This document shows positions 1-9,401 of a DNA stretch of 64,000 nucleotides, one piece after another. Below the pieces are notes generated by a model. The model ran no database searches. It saw nothing but the letters and a program-made list of their open reading frames with translations, and was not told where the DNA came from. Position 1 is the first letter of the stretch, and each line of letters opens with the position of its first letter. A program made the position numbers and the translations under genes. This stretch comes from Caedibacter sp052030685 (GTDB lineage: Bacteria > Pseudomonadota > Gammaproteobacteria > Francisellales > Francisellaceae): NCBI RefSeq assembly GCF_052030685.1, contig NZ_JBQAJM010000003.1, positions 56,877 to 120,876 of the forward strand, written 5' to 3'.

Positions 1-2775
1 TTTTTCTCATTACCTGATCACTCACAACCTAATGAGTTTTATGATATTCCAATCACTTATATTGATGGCACCAATCCATTTGCTTCGCATGAAAAAGTTG
101 GCAAAATCATTAGTGATATGCGTCAAAATCGTGCACCACATATTATTGTCTTTAAAGTGGAGCGCTTAAATAGTCATAGTAATGCAGATGATCATAGAAT
201 TTATCGCAGTAGTGATGAGTTAACCAACATTGCACATAATGACCCTGTTTTATTAAGCCGTCAGTTTTTATTAAATGCAGGTGTCAAAGAAAGCTTCCTA
301 CAAGACATTGAAGCAAAAACATCACAGGCTGTAAAAGAAGCAATGGAGATTGCCTTGAAAGGCACGACACCTAAAGCTTCTTTTGATGCTGAAGCACCCT
401 TACCTCATCATTTATTACCAACGGCAGCTGAGTATCGTGGTGACTTCTCACAAGAAACACGCCTTGGCATGGGCGCTGCCATGCGCGAGGTATTTCGCCA
501 ACGTTTATTAAATGATGATAGAGTGTGCCTATTAGGTGAAGATATCGAAGATGATAAAGGTGATGTCTTTGGTGTGACTAAAGGCTTATCAACCCAATTC
601 CCAGGACGTGTTGTCAATAGTCCTTTAGCTGAAGCAACCATTATGGGTGTGTCGATTGGTATGGCATTAACTGGCAGGCGCCCTGTTGCCTTTATTCAGT
701 TTGCTGATTTTATGCCGCCGGCGTATAACTTATTATTTACCGAATTGGCTACCATGTACTGGCGCTCCAATGGCGACTGGGAATGTCCAGTTATCGTCTT
801 TGCTGCTTGTGGTGGTTACCGTCCAGGCTTAGGACCCTTTCATGCACAGACCAACGAAGGCACTTTTGCCCATGTTCCGGGCATTGATGTCTATATGCCA
901 TCAAATGCAGCAGATGCCGCAGGTATGCTTAATGCTGCTTTTGAGTCTAATCGTCCTAGTGTTTTCTTATATCCTAAAAAATTACTTAATAATGCAGGTA
1001 TTGCTGATACCACATCAACGGATGTAGAAAAACAAATCATACCTGTTGGTAAAGCACGTATTGTTAAAGCAGGTTCTGATATTACTTTTGTTGGTTGGGG
1101 AAATACCGTCTCATTATGCCAAGAAGCCGCTGAAACCTTAGAAACAGTTGGTATTGATAGTGAAATTATTGATTTAAGAACCATTAAACCATATGACCTT
1201 GAAACAGTTCTTGCCTCAGTAGAGAAAACAGGGCATTTAATTGTCACGCACGAAGACAATCATACCTGTGGTGTTGGCGGTGATCTCATTGCCTCAGTGG
1301 TTGAACATGCTAAAAGAGCTGTTAAAGTCAAGCGTATAACGCGTGCTGATACTTATGTGCCATGCAATTTTGACAATCAAATGGAAGTTTTACCCTCCTA
1401 TGAGCGTATTTTAATAGGAGCTGCCGAGTTACTTGATCTGTCCCTTGAGTGGGAGATTAAAAATCGCAATGATGCCGGATTTTACAATGTTGAAGTAATT
1501 GGTGCCAGTCCATCTGATGAAAGTGTGCTAATTACCGAGCTACATGTTAAAGTCGGTGATGAAATTAAGGTCGGTGATAAATTGGTTGATCTTGAGGCCA
1601 GTAAATCAGCCGGCGAGATTCTATCGCCAAGTAACGGTACGATTGAAGAAATTTATGTCGAAGAATCACAGCGTGCAACCGTTGGTGAGAACTTATTAAA
1701 GTTACGCCTACCAGCTGGTGCTCAAGATAAGCAAAAAATCCAAAAGCGCCCTATTTTAACACGCAAAATTCAACAAGAAATCGCCAAGCAAAATAAACAA
1801 CATAGCATTTATCCTGTCGGCATCAGCACGCCTTCATTTAAAACAGGTTCAAGGATGGTAACCAATGATGAGCTCTTACAGTATTTTCCAGAGCATACCT
1901 CACGCGACATTATTGATCGCACAGGGATTGAGTCACGTTTTTGGCTTGCTGATAATGAAAACATCGTTGATTTAGCGACAGAAGTTGCTAAAGATGCGCT
2001 CACTCGAGGCAATCTGAAACTCTCTGATATCGATATGCTCATTTGCACAACAACGACACCCGATCAATTTATCTCGCCTTCTATGGCTTGCTTAATATTA
2101 GAAAAGCTCTATCAAACCTATGGTGAACACAACATACCGGCGTATGATATTAATGCGGCATGCAGTGGTTATTTATATGGTTTGCAAAACGCGCGTGACT
2201 ATCTGCAAACACGACCCAATAAGCGTGTGTTATTAATTAGTGCCGAGTATATGACCAAACGCATGGATCAAAAAGACTTTGATACGGCATTTTTATTTGG
2301 TGATGCGGCAACTGCGACTATTGTCAATGGTGATCAGCATCAAGCGGATTCTAAGGCTATTATTGATGAAATCTCATTAACGGCAATTGCCGAAAATGGT
2401 GATGTACTTAACATTCCAACCGATGAGGCGAAATTCACACAACTACAAGGCAAGAAGCTTTTTACTTTCGCAGTCAAGACTATGTCAATGATTATGCATA
2501 AGTGCTGTCAGCAAGCAAATATTGCCTTAAATAGCGTTGATTTAGTCATCCCACATCAGGCAAATCAACGTATTTCTAATGCGGTTGAGAAGCGTTTAAA
2601 AATGCATCCAGGTACGCTTTATAGTAATATTGCACGTTTTGGTAATACCTCATCGTGCACTATTCCGATTGCTTTGGGCGAAACATTAGATGCTCAAGCA
2701 GCTGATAAAACTGTCGCATTATGCGCGTTTGGCTCTGGCTTTACCGCAGCAGCTGCACTTTTACGCACAAAATAG
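1..2775 (+). CDS. Fused 2-oxoacid dehydrogenase E1 (alpha/beta) - lipoyl domain - 3-oxoacyl-ACP synthase III (5' partial)
   Basis: The reading frame is open from base 1, so the true start lies left of the window. The first ~400 bases encode the tail of an E1-alpha-like region. An E1-beta transketolase-like domain follows (about nt 440-1430; motifs GEDIEDD, FIQFADFM, HEDN). A lipoyl domain covers about nt 1480-1710, with the lipoylation lysine in EASKS at nt 1603-1605. A complete ketoacyl synthase III domain covers nt ~1800-2770, with Cys (NAACSGY, nt 2161), His (PHQANQR, nt 2554) and Asn (FGNTSS, nt 2644) all present. The E1 part would decarboxylate a 2-oxoacid onto lipoyl-lysine. The KAS III part condenses an acyl primer with malonyl-ACP. 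Joining them in one chain suggests priming of a branched or unusual acyl chain; this is inference. No separate E2 acyltransferase or E3 is visible in the window. Confidence 0.85.
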   Translation, partial: FFSLPDHSQPNEFYDIPITYIDGTNPFASHEKVGKIISDMRQNRAPHIIVFKVERLNSHSNADDHRIYRSSDELTNIAHNDPVLLSRQFLLNAGVKESFLQDIEAKTSQAVKEAMEIALKGTTPKASFDAEAPLPHHLLPTAAEYRGDFSQETRLGMGAAMREVFRQRLLNDDRVCLLGEDIEDDKGDVFGVTKGLSTQFPGRVVNSPLAEATIMGVSIGMALTGRRPVAFIQFADFMPPAYNLLFTELATMYWRSNGDWECPVIVFAACGGYRPGLGPFHAQTNEGTFAHVPGIDVYMPSNAADAAGMLNAAFESNRPSVFLYPKKLLNNAGIADTTSTDVEKQIIPVGKARIVKAGSDITFVGWGNTVSLCQEAAETLETVGIDSEIIDLRTIKPYDLETVLASVEKTGHLIVTHEDNHTCGVGGDLIASVVEHAKRAVKVKRITRADTYVPCNFDNQMEVLPSYERILIGAAELLDLSLEWEIKNRNDAGFYNVEVIGASPSDESVLITELHVKVGDEIKVGDKLVDLEASKSAGEILSPSNGTIEEIYVEESQRATVGENLLKLRLPAGAQDKQKIQKRPILTRKIQQEIAKQNKQHSIYPVGISTPSFKTGSRMVTNDELLQYFPEHTSRDIIDRTGIESRFWLADNENIVDLATEVAKDALTRGNLKLSDIDMLICTTTTPDQFISPSMACLILEKLYQTYGEHNIPAYDINAACSGYLYGLQNARDYLQTRPNKRVLLISAEYMTKRMDQKDFDTAFLFGDAATATIVNGDQHQADSKAIIDEISLTAIAENGDVLNIPTDEAKFTQLQGKKLFTFAVKTMSMIMHKCCQQANIALNSVDLVIPHQANQRISNAVEKRLKMHPGTLYSNIARFGNTSSCTIPIALGETLDAQAADKTVALCAFGSGFTAAAALLRTK

Positions 2776-2892
2776 TTGGCAAGTAACCGCTAACTGGTTA
2801 GATTAATTTTAAGCTTATGGGACTGCGCCTTACATTTCAGCCCGTAGAATGAATAAAACATAAAATACAATTTAAGAAATTAAGAAAGAACT

Positions 2893-5202
2893 ATGGCAAA
2901 AAACCTTGTAATTGTGGAGTCACCAGCAAAATCCAAGACAATTAAAAAATACTTAGGCAATGATTTTGAAATCCTTGCCTCTTATGGACATGTGCGTGAC
3001 CTTGAACCGAAAGAGTCTTCAGTTGATGTTGAAGATCATTTCAAAATGAAATATCAACTGATTGAACGCAATAAGCGTCACATTGATGCCATTAAAAAGG
3101 CTGCCAAATCGGCTGATGAGATTTATCTGGCAACGGATCCGGATCGTGAAGGTGAAGCGATTTCTTGGCACATTTATGAGCTTCTAAATAGTGCCAAACT
3201 CATTAAAGATAAGCCCGTTCACCGGATTGCGTTTAATGAGATTACCAAATCAGCGGTGAATGCAGCAGTTGCTAATCCACGGGAGTTGGCGATGGATCTT
3301 GTTAATGCGCAACAAGCAAGACGCGCTTTGGATTTTCTGGTGGGCTTTAAACTCTCACCACTTCTGTGGAAAAAAGTTCGCAGAGGACTTTCCGCAGGTC
3401 GTGTGCAAAGTCCAGCACTTAGAATGATTGTTGAGCGCGAACTTGAGATCGAAGCATTTGAATCTAAAGAGTATTGGAGCATTACTGCCGAGCTTAAAAA
3501 GCGCAAAAAATTTATGGCGAAGCTCTCCATTTTTAATCATCAAAAGTGTGAACAATTTAGCTTTACCAATGAAACCGATGCGACAAATGCACTTGAGCTT
3601 ATTAAAAAAGATGCCAATGGCGAATTAATCGTTCATGGTATTGAAAAGAAACAAAAGCGTCGCAACCCACTGCCACCTTTTATCACCTCAACACTTCAGC
3701 AAGATGCTGTGCGTAAACTTGGGTTTACCACCAAGAAAACGATGATGTTAGCACAGCAACTATATGAAGGTATTGAGATCGGCAGTGAAGGCGCTGTTGG
3801 TTTGATTACCTACATGCGTACCGATTCAACCAATCTATCGCAAGATGCGTTAAATGAGCTACGCAGCTTTATTGCTCAGGAATATGGTCAAGATCATCTT
3901 CCGACAAGTGCACGTGTTTATAAGACCAAAAATCAAAATGCCCAAGAAGCGCATGAGGCCATTCGCCCCACTTCAGCTTATCGCAAACCGCAAGATGTCA
4001 GAGCATTTTTATCCAATGATCAATTTAAATTATATGATCTGATATGGAAGCGTACCGTAGCTTGCCAGATGATTCATGCTTTAATGGATACGGTTGCAAT
4101 TGATTTTATAACAGACAATAAAGCACATACTTTTAAAGCAACAGGATCTGTCGTTGCCAAGCCTGGTTTCTTAGCGGTTTACCAAGAAGCCAAAGATGAG
4201 GACGCTGCCAATGATGACAGCGAAGGCTTAATCTTACCTGAGTTTAAAGAAGGTGAGAAAGTGCCGGTTGTTGATATCATTGGTAAGCAGCATTTTACTG
4301 AACCACCACCGCGTTATACGGAAGCTTCATTAGTTAAAGCCCTTGAAGAGTATGGTATTGGTCGCCCATCAACTTATGCAACGATCATCTCAACTTTACA
4401 GCAACGTGATTATGCGCTATTAGAGAAAAAACGCTTTAAACCAACGGATGTTGGTCGTATTGTTAATAGCTTTTTAACTGACTACTTTCATCGTTATGTT
4501 GAATATAACTTCACAGCAAAACTTGAGGATGAGCTCGATAATATTGCCGAGGGTAAGATTGAGTGGGTGCCAGTGTTAGAGAAGTTCTGGCAGCCATTTA
4601 TCAAGCAAATTACTGAGATTGATGCAACAGTCAAAAAAAGTGATGTGACACATGAAGAAATGGATGAGGACTGCCCTGAGTGTGGGCACAAGCTTTCTAT
4701 TCGTTTAGGTCGCAGTGGTCGCTTTATCGGCTGCACCAACTATCCAGCTTGCACCTATACGCGCGCCATTGTCAAAGATGGTGAAGAGCCTCAAGAAAAA
4801 GTAGAGCCTGAAGTAGTCGCAGATCGCAAATGTCCAGAATGCGAATCAGACCTTTTAATCAAACAAGGTCGCTATGGTAAATTTATTGGTTGTTCTAATT
4901 ATCCAAAATGCAAACATATGGAACCATTAGAAAAGCCAAAAGATACGGGTATTGAATGTCCAAAATGCAAGAAAAACAACTTTGTTGAGAAAAAATCCCG
5001 TAAAGGAAAAGTATTCTATGCTTGCGCTGGTTTCCCTAAATGTAAAAACTCATTCTGGTATCCACCGATTGCCGAGGAATGCCCAAAATGTCACTCACCC
5101 ATACTTTTGCATAAGACCACTAAAAAGGATGGCGAGCAAAAAGTTTGCCCTAATGAAGAGTGTGATTATGTTGTTAACTTGACCTCAACAGAGCAAGAAT
5201 AA
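2893..5202 (+). CDS. topA: DNA topoisomerase I
   Basis: Type IA topoisomerase that relaxes negative supercoils. The Toprim domain is N-terminal (KNLVIVESPAKSKTI, then DPDREGEAI near residue 80). The catalytic Tyr sits in the ITYMRTDST motif around residue 300. The C-terminal ~180 residues carry several CxxC zinc-ribbon units (ECPECGHKL, KCPECESDL, ECPKCKKNN, ECPKCHSPI). The length of 769 residues is shorter than E. coli TopA but normal for the family. The ATG follows a purine-rich stretch (AAGAAAG). It stands alone, 117 bp after the fused dehydrogenase gene. Confidence 0.97.
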   Translation: MAKNLVIVESPAKSKTIKKYLGNDFEILASYGHVRDLEPKESSVDVEDHFKMKYQLIERNKRHIDAIKKAAKSADEIYLATDPDREGEAISWHIYELLNSAKLIKDKPVHRIAFNEITKSAVNAAVANPRELAMDLVNAQQARRALDFLVGFKLSPLLWKKVRRGLSAGRVQSPALRMIVERELEIEAFESKEYWSITAELKKRKKFMAKLSIFNHQKCEQFSFTNETDATNALELIKKDANGELIVHGIEKKQKRRNPLPPFITSTLQQDAVRKLGFTTKKTMMLAQQLYEGIEIGSEGAVGLITYMRTDSTNLSQDALNELRSFIAQEYGQDHLPTSARVYKTKNQNAQEAHEAIRPTSAYRKPQDVRAFLSNDQFKLYDLIWKRTVACQMIHALMDTVAIDFITDNKAHTFKATGSVVAKPGFLAVYQEAKDEDAANDDSEGLILPEFKEGEKVPVVDIIGKQHFTEPPPRYTEASLVKALEEYGIGRPSTYATIISTLQQRDYALLEKKRFKPTDVGRIVNSFLTDYFHRYVEYNFTAKLEDELDNIAEGKIEWVPVLEKFWQPFIKQITEIDATVKKSDVTHEEMDEDCPECGHKLSIRLGRSGRFIGCTNYPACTYTRAIVKDGEEPQEKVEPEVVADRKCPECESDLLIKQGRYGKFIGCSNYPKCKHMEPLEKPKDTGIECPKCKKNNFVEKKSRKGKVFYACAGFPKCKNSFWYPPIAEECPKCHSPILLHKTTKKDGEQKVCPNEECDYVVNLTSTEQE

Positions 5203-5243
5203 CCCACTTACCTTCAACCTTTATAAATTGGCATGAAAGTGCA

Positions 5244-5272
5244 TTCACCTGAAGCGCCTTTTCTGCTAGAAT
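5244..5272 (+). promoter_or_regulatory. Candidate sigma70 promoter of trxA
   Basis: TTCACC (4/6 to the -35 consensus), a 17-bp spacer and TAGAAT preceded by TG (extended -10). It lies 48 bp upstream of the trxA start codon, in the only gap between topA and trxA. The assignment rests on pattern only. Confidence 0.45.
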
Positions 5273-5319
5273 CCGAAACAATCTTTTTTGACAAACTTAA
5301 ACATTAAAGGAATTTAATT

Positions 5320-5643
5320 ATGTCACAATGCATTAATATTACTGATGGTGAATTTGAATCAGCTGTTGTTAACAGCGAGCAACCTGTTTTAGTTGATTTT
5401 TGGGCGCCGTGGTGTGGACCTTGCAAGATGATCGCACCGATCTTAGACCAAGTTGCTGAGCACTATGGTGAGAAAATTAAAATTGTTAAAATTAACGTTG
5501 ATGACAATCAAGATACTCCTGCTAAATTTGGTGTGCGTGGCATTCCAACGCTAATGGTTTTTAAAGATGGTGAGAACGTTGAAACCAAAGTGGGTGCAGT
5601 ACAGAAATCACAATTGATTCAAATCCTTGACAAGCATATTTAA
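5320..5643 (+). CDS. trxA: Thioredoxin
   Basis: Cytoplasmic disulfide reductase of 107 residues with the active site WCGPC (about residues 32-36) and the cis-Pro motif RGIPTL. Length and motif spacing match E. coli TrxA. The AAAGGAA ribosome binding site lies 9-10 bases before ATG. It is followed after 78 bp by rho, the same trxA-rho order as in E. coli and many proteobacteria. Confidence 0.97.
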   Translation: MSQCINITDGEFESAVVNSEQPVLVDFWAPWCGPCKMIAPILDQVAEHYGEKIKIVKINVDDNQDTPAKFGVRGIPTLMVFKDGENVETKVGAVQKSQLIQILDKHI

Positions 5644-5677
5644 TTTCAAATATAAAATAAAAATTAACTTTTCGTTC

Positions 5678-5698
5678 AACCCGAAGGGGTTCCCCTTC
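5678..5698 (+). promoter_or_regulatory. Overlapping alternative hairpins in the trxA-rho gap
   Basis: Two inverted repeats share the same bases. AACCC/GGGTT (5678-5682 with 5687-5691) encloses GAAG. GAAGGGG/CCCCTTC (5683-5689 with 5692-5698) can form instead. They cannot coexist. The second is followed only by a weak T/C-rich stretch, so it could be a poor terminator for trxA or a leader element controlling rho. No function can be proven from sequence. Confidence 0.45.
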
Positions 5699-5721
5699 TT
5701 CAACATTCGTGAGAATTTTCA

Positions 5722-6981
5722 ATGAATTTAACCGACTTAAAAAACCGATCTATCCCTGAATTAATGGAGCTTTCACGCTCGCTTGGTCTTGAAGCCACAG
5801 GCCGTGCGCGTAAGCAAGAGATTATTTTTAATATCTTAAAAGAGCACGCTGATAAAGGTGAGGACATTTATGGTGAAGGCGTCCTTGAAGTATTACAAGA
5901 TGGCTACGGCTTCTTGCGCTCTTCTGATACATCATACTTTGCTTCCCCTGATGATATCTATGTCTCACCAACCTTTATCCGTAAATTAAACTTACGTACG
6001 GGTGATAGCATTATCGGTAAAATTCGCCCACCCAAAGATAACGAGCGTTATTTTGCAGTAAAGCATATTGATAGTGTGAACTTTGACTCACCTGAGTTGG
6101 CACGCACTAAGGTGTTGTTTGAAAACTTAACACCAGAATATGCCAAAGAGCGTTTATCGATGGAATTAGGTAATGGTTCAAGTGAAGATATTACGGCACG
6201 AATCATTGATTTAGCATCACCGTTTGGTAAAGGACAACGTGGTTTGATCGTGGCACCTCCTAAAACGGGTAAAACGATCATGATGCAAAATATCGCCTCG
6301 TCTATTGCCAAGAAATACCCTGAGTGTTACCTCATCGTTCTTTTGATTGATGAGCGTCCTGAAGAAGTAACTGAAATGCAGCGCTCTGTGCGTGGTGAGG
6401 TGGTTGCCAGTACCTTTGATGAACCGGCAGCGCGTCACGTGCAATTGGCTGAAATCGTCATTGAAAAAGCAAAACGCTTGGTTGAGCATAAGCAAGATGT
6501 TGTCATCTTGCTAGATTCTATTACGCGACTGGCACGTGCCTATAATACCGTATCTCCTGCTTCAGGTCGTGTATTATCCGGTGGTGTTGAAGCCAATGCT
6601 TTACAAAAACCAAAGCGCTTTTTCGGTGCAGCTCGTAACACCGCAGAAGGTGGAAGCTTAACAATTATTGCCACAGCCCTTGTTGAAACAGGCTCGAAAA
6701 TGGATGAAGTCATCTTTGAAGAATTTAAGGGAACCGGTAACATGGAGCTTCACTTGGATCGTAAGATTGCTGAGAAACGTGTTTATCCTGCGATTAGTTT
6801 TGGACGCTCTGGCACACGTCGCGAGGAACTATTAACCACGCAAGAAGAACTACAAAAACTATGGGTATTACGTAAGATTCTTCATGAAATGGAAGATACG
6901 CAAGCAATGGAGTTCTTAACAGATCGTTTGAAAAAGACACAAACCAATGAAGAATTCTTTAATATTATGAAGCGCGGTTAA
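5722..6981 (+). CDS. rho: Transcription termination factor Rho
   Basis: Hexameric RNA-dependent ATPase of 419 residues, the same size as E. coli Rho. The N-terminal Rho domain begins MNLTDLKNRSIPEL. The RNA-binding OSB fold is around residues 50-125 (GYGFLRSS). The ATPase core has Walker A PPKTGKTIMMQ (~residue 178), VILLDSITRLARAYN (Walker B and R-loop region) and the Q-loop region SGGVEANAL. The 5' untranslated region carries the alternative hairpins described separately; rho leaders in E. coli are autoregulated. Confidence 0.98.
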   Translation: MNLTDLKNRSIPELMELSRSLGLEATGRARKQEIIFNILKEHADKGEDIYGEGVLEVLQDGYGFLRSSDTSYFASPDDIYVSPTFIRKLNLRTGDSIIGKIRPPKDNERYFAVKHIDSVNFDSPELARTKVLFENLTPEYAKERLSMELGNGSSEDITARIIDLASPFGKGQRGLIVAPPKTGKTIMMQNIASSIAKKYPECYLIVLLIDERPEEVTEMQRSVRGEVVASTFDEPAARHVQLAEIVIEKAKRLVEHKQDVVILLDSITRLARAYNTVSPASGRVLSGGVEANALQKPKRFFGAARNTAEGGSLTIIATALVETGSKMDEVIFEEFKGTGNMELHLDRKIAEKRVYPAISFGRSGTRREELLTTQEELQKLWVLRKILHEMEDTQAMEFLTDRLKKTQTNEEFFNIMKRG

Positions 6982-7081
6982 GCTTAATACCAAAAATATT
7001 ACTCCATATAGTTCAGATAACCTAGAAAGTGGTGTACTTTTGCCGTAAACTGCAGGAAGTTTCCACTTAGCTAGTGACCCG

Positions 7082-8599
7082 ATGAATCTACTTTCAAACT
7101 TAAATCAATATCAGCATAAGCGCGGTATTGAACGCGAGACATTACGTGTATTATGCTCAGGCAAAACAGCGGCCTCAGATCACCCTAAAGCTCTTGGCTC
7201 AAAGCTTACCAATAGCAACATCACTGTTGACTTCTCAGAAGGCTTACTTGAACTTATCACCGAGCCGTATGACTCTATTGATCAGACATTCACGCGCTTA
7301 GAACATATCTTGGCTTTTGCCACGCAAAACTTAGCAAAAAATGAGTTAATTTTGGCGACCAGTATGCCATTAACAACCACAGAACAAGAGATTAAAATTG
7401 CTAATTTTGGCAGCTCTAATTCGGGTAAAATGAAAGAAGTTTATCGTCGAGGACTTGCTAAGCGTTATGGTAAAATCATGCAGGCAATTTCAGGTATACA
7501 TTATAATTTCTCATATAATGTTAATCTTATGCATGAACTCACTCAAACACGAAAAATGACCAGTGACGCGCTCTACTTCTCAGCGATTAATCATTACTTT
7601 GAGTTTATGTGGTTGATACCCTACTTATTTGGCGCCTCGCCCATTTGTGCTAAAACTTCTGTGAAGCACAAACCCGACTACCTTACATCATTTGATGATG
7701 AATTTTATATTGGAGAGTATGCTACGAGTCTCAGAATGAGTAATTTAGGTTATCAAAGTGCAGCACAAGATAACCTATTTATCTCCTATGAAAACGTGCA
7801 AAATTATGTCTATGACTTAGTCAATGCCACTAAAGCCCCTTACCCCGCATTTGAGCGTATTGGTTTATTTGATGATAATGATTTGCGTCAACAGCTTAAT
7901 AGCAGCATTCTACAGATTGAAAATGAATATTACAGTAGCATTCGACCTAAGCAGATTGCTAAGCGCTGTGAACGCCCAGCTTGCGCGTTGCTTAATCGCG
8001 GCGTGGCTTATCTTGAGGTTCGTGTATTGGATGTTAATCCATTCTCGCCACTTGGCATTGATAAAGAAACAGCACATTTTATTGAGGCTTTATTAATGAC
8101 CTGTTTGATGCTGCCAACCAAGCATTATTCAAAAAACAATATCGCACGCAACAAACTAAACTTCTCACAGGTTGTGACACAAGGGCGTAACCCTCAATTG
8201 CAATTGATTAATAGTCAAGATAAACCACAGTTACTACAAATTTTGGGAATAGAACTGCTTGAAACCATTGCGCACACTGCAAAAAACATGGGTGAGCAAT
8301 ATGAACAAGCTGTTAATAAACAGCTCAAAAAATTAACTGATCCAACAAAAACGCTTTCTGGTCAGTTTATGGATGCCATTAAAAATGGTTATTTGGATAA
8401 AGTACTTAATTTATCCGCATCAAATACAGAGCATTTGCAAAAACTCAGATTAGATGACAAAGAGCGCGAAGTACTTGTGCATGAAGCACAAGCTTCACTC
8501 ACCGCACAATCAAAACTTGAAGAAGGCGATTGCTGCGATCTTAATACCTATATTGATCACTACTATCTATCTGTAGATTGCTCGCAAGTAGCCAAGTAA
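7082..8599 (+). CDS. gshA: Glutamate-cysteine ligase
   Basis: First enzyme of glutathione synthesis, forming gamma-glutamylcysteine with ATP. The 505-residue length and order of conserved blocks (GIERETLRV near the N-terminus; SGIHYNFSYN; RGVAYLEVRVLDVNPFSPLGI) match the proteobacterial type 1 GshA family (E. coli 518 residues). The start has only a weak ribosome binding site, but the N-terminus aligns with the family. It ends 18 bp before the convergent hmuV gene. No gshB is in the window. Confidence 0.95.
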   Translation: MNLLSNLNQYQHKRGIERETLRVLCSGKTAASDHPKALGSKLTNSNITVDFSEGLLELITEPYDSIDQTFTRLEHILAFATQNLAKNELILATSMPLTTTEQEIKIANFGSSNSGKMKEVYRRGLAKRYGKIMQAISGIHYNFSYNVNLMHELTQTRKMTSDALYFSAINHYFEFMWLIPYLFGASPICAKTSVKHKPDYLTSFDDEFYIGEYATSLRMSNLGYQSAAQDNLFISYENVQNYVYDLVNATKAPYPAFERIGLFDDNDLRQQLNSSILQIENEYYSSIRPKQIAKRCERPACALLNRGVAYLEVRVLDVNPFSPLGIDKETAHFIEALLMTCLMLPTKHYSKNNIARNKLNFSQVVTQGRNPQLQLINSQDKPQLLQILGIELLETIAHTAKNMGEQYEQAVNKQLKKLTDPTKTLSGQFMDAIKNGYLDKVLNLSASNTEHLQKLRLDDKEREVLVHEAQASLTAQSKLEEGDCCDLNTYIDHYYLSVDCSQVAK

Positions 8600-8617
8600 C
8601 TGAATAACTCCAGTAAA

Positions 8618-9400
8618 TTAAGCAAGCACAATGACTTTCTTATTATTTTGAGGTCGATGAATAATATCCGCTTCAACTTGGAATGCCGTATAAATATGCT
8701 CGAGCGTTAATACCTTTTCCGTTTGATCAAAGCCTAACATTTGCCCATTTTTCAAAAGAAGGCTTTGATGATAGTAACTAAGTGCAATATTTAAATCATG
8801 CCCAATCACAAGCACTGCCAAATCATGTTGCTGCACAAGCTCACTTAAAATCTGCAAGGTTTGACGCTGATAGTAAACGTCCATATGTGCGCTATATTCA
8901 TCTAATAGCAAATACCCTTGATAACTGTCATCATGTTGGTTTAACTGCAGTAATGCGCGCGCTAATTGTACACGTTGGCGCTCACCACCGGATAATTGCT
9001 GATATTTCTTTTGACTAAAATGCTCAGCTTTTAATAAGGACAAAGCACACAAAGCTTTTTGATACTCTGTTTGTGAAAAGTTACCTTTGCAATAAGACAG
9101 TGCGCCTAAGAGCACATAGTCAATGACGTTAATATCTGTATAAATTTCCTCGTGTTGGGTGACATAAGCCATTTGCATGCTTTTTGTCACTGGGCAGATC
9201 GCTTTTATATCGTTTTCATCTAATTTCACCTGTCCAGTATAATGTAAATGCTCGCCTGAAATCACTTTCATCAATGTCGATTTACCGGCGCCATTTGCAC
9301 CCAAAATACCGGTGATTTTCCCTTTCCTAACTGTCATTGAAACATTATTAAGCAAGATCTTTTGCGACAACTGTAAACTAATATTCTCAAGCGTTATCAT
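8618..9400 (-). CDS. hmuV: Haem ABC transporter, ATP-binding protein
   Basis: ATPase of the haem importer, 260 residues. Walker A is GANGAGKST, the signature is LSGGERQR, and Walker B is YLLLDEYSAHMD, where Tyr-Ser replaces the usual Pro-Thr. The switch His is in VIGHDLN. A longer reading frame exists upstream, but the family N-terminus starts at MITLENIS. That ATG lies one base beyond the hmuU stop, so translation is probably coupled to hmuU. It is the last gene of the haem operon. Confidence 0.92.
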   Translation of the reverse strand: MITLENISLQLSQKILLNNVSMTVRKGKITGILGANGAGKSTLMKVISGEHLHYTGQVKLDENDIKAICPVTKSMQMAYVTQHEEIYTDINVIDYVLLGALSYCKGNFSQTEYQKALCALSLLKAEHFSQKKYQQLSGGERQRVQLARALLQLNQHDDSYQGYLLLDEYSAHMDVYYQRQTLQILSELVQQHDLAVLVIGHDLNIALSYYHQSLLLKNGQMLGFDQTEKVLTLEHIYTAFQVEADIIHRPQNNKKVIVLA

Positions 9401-9401
9401 C

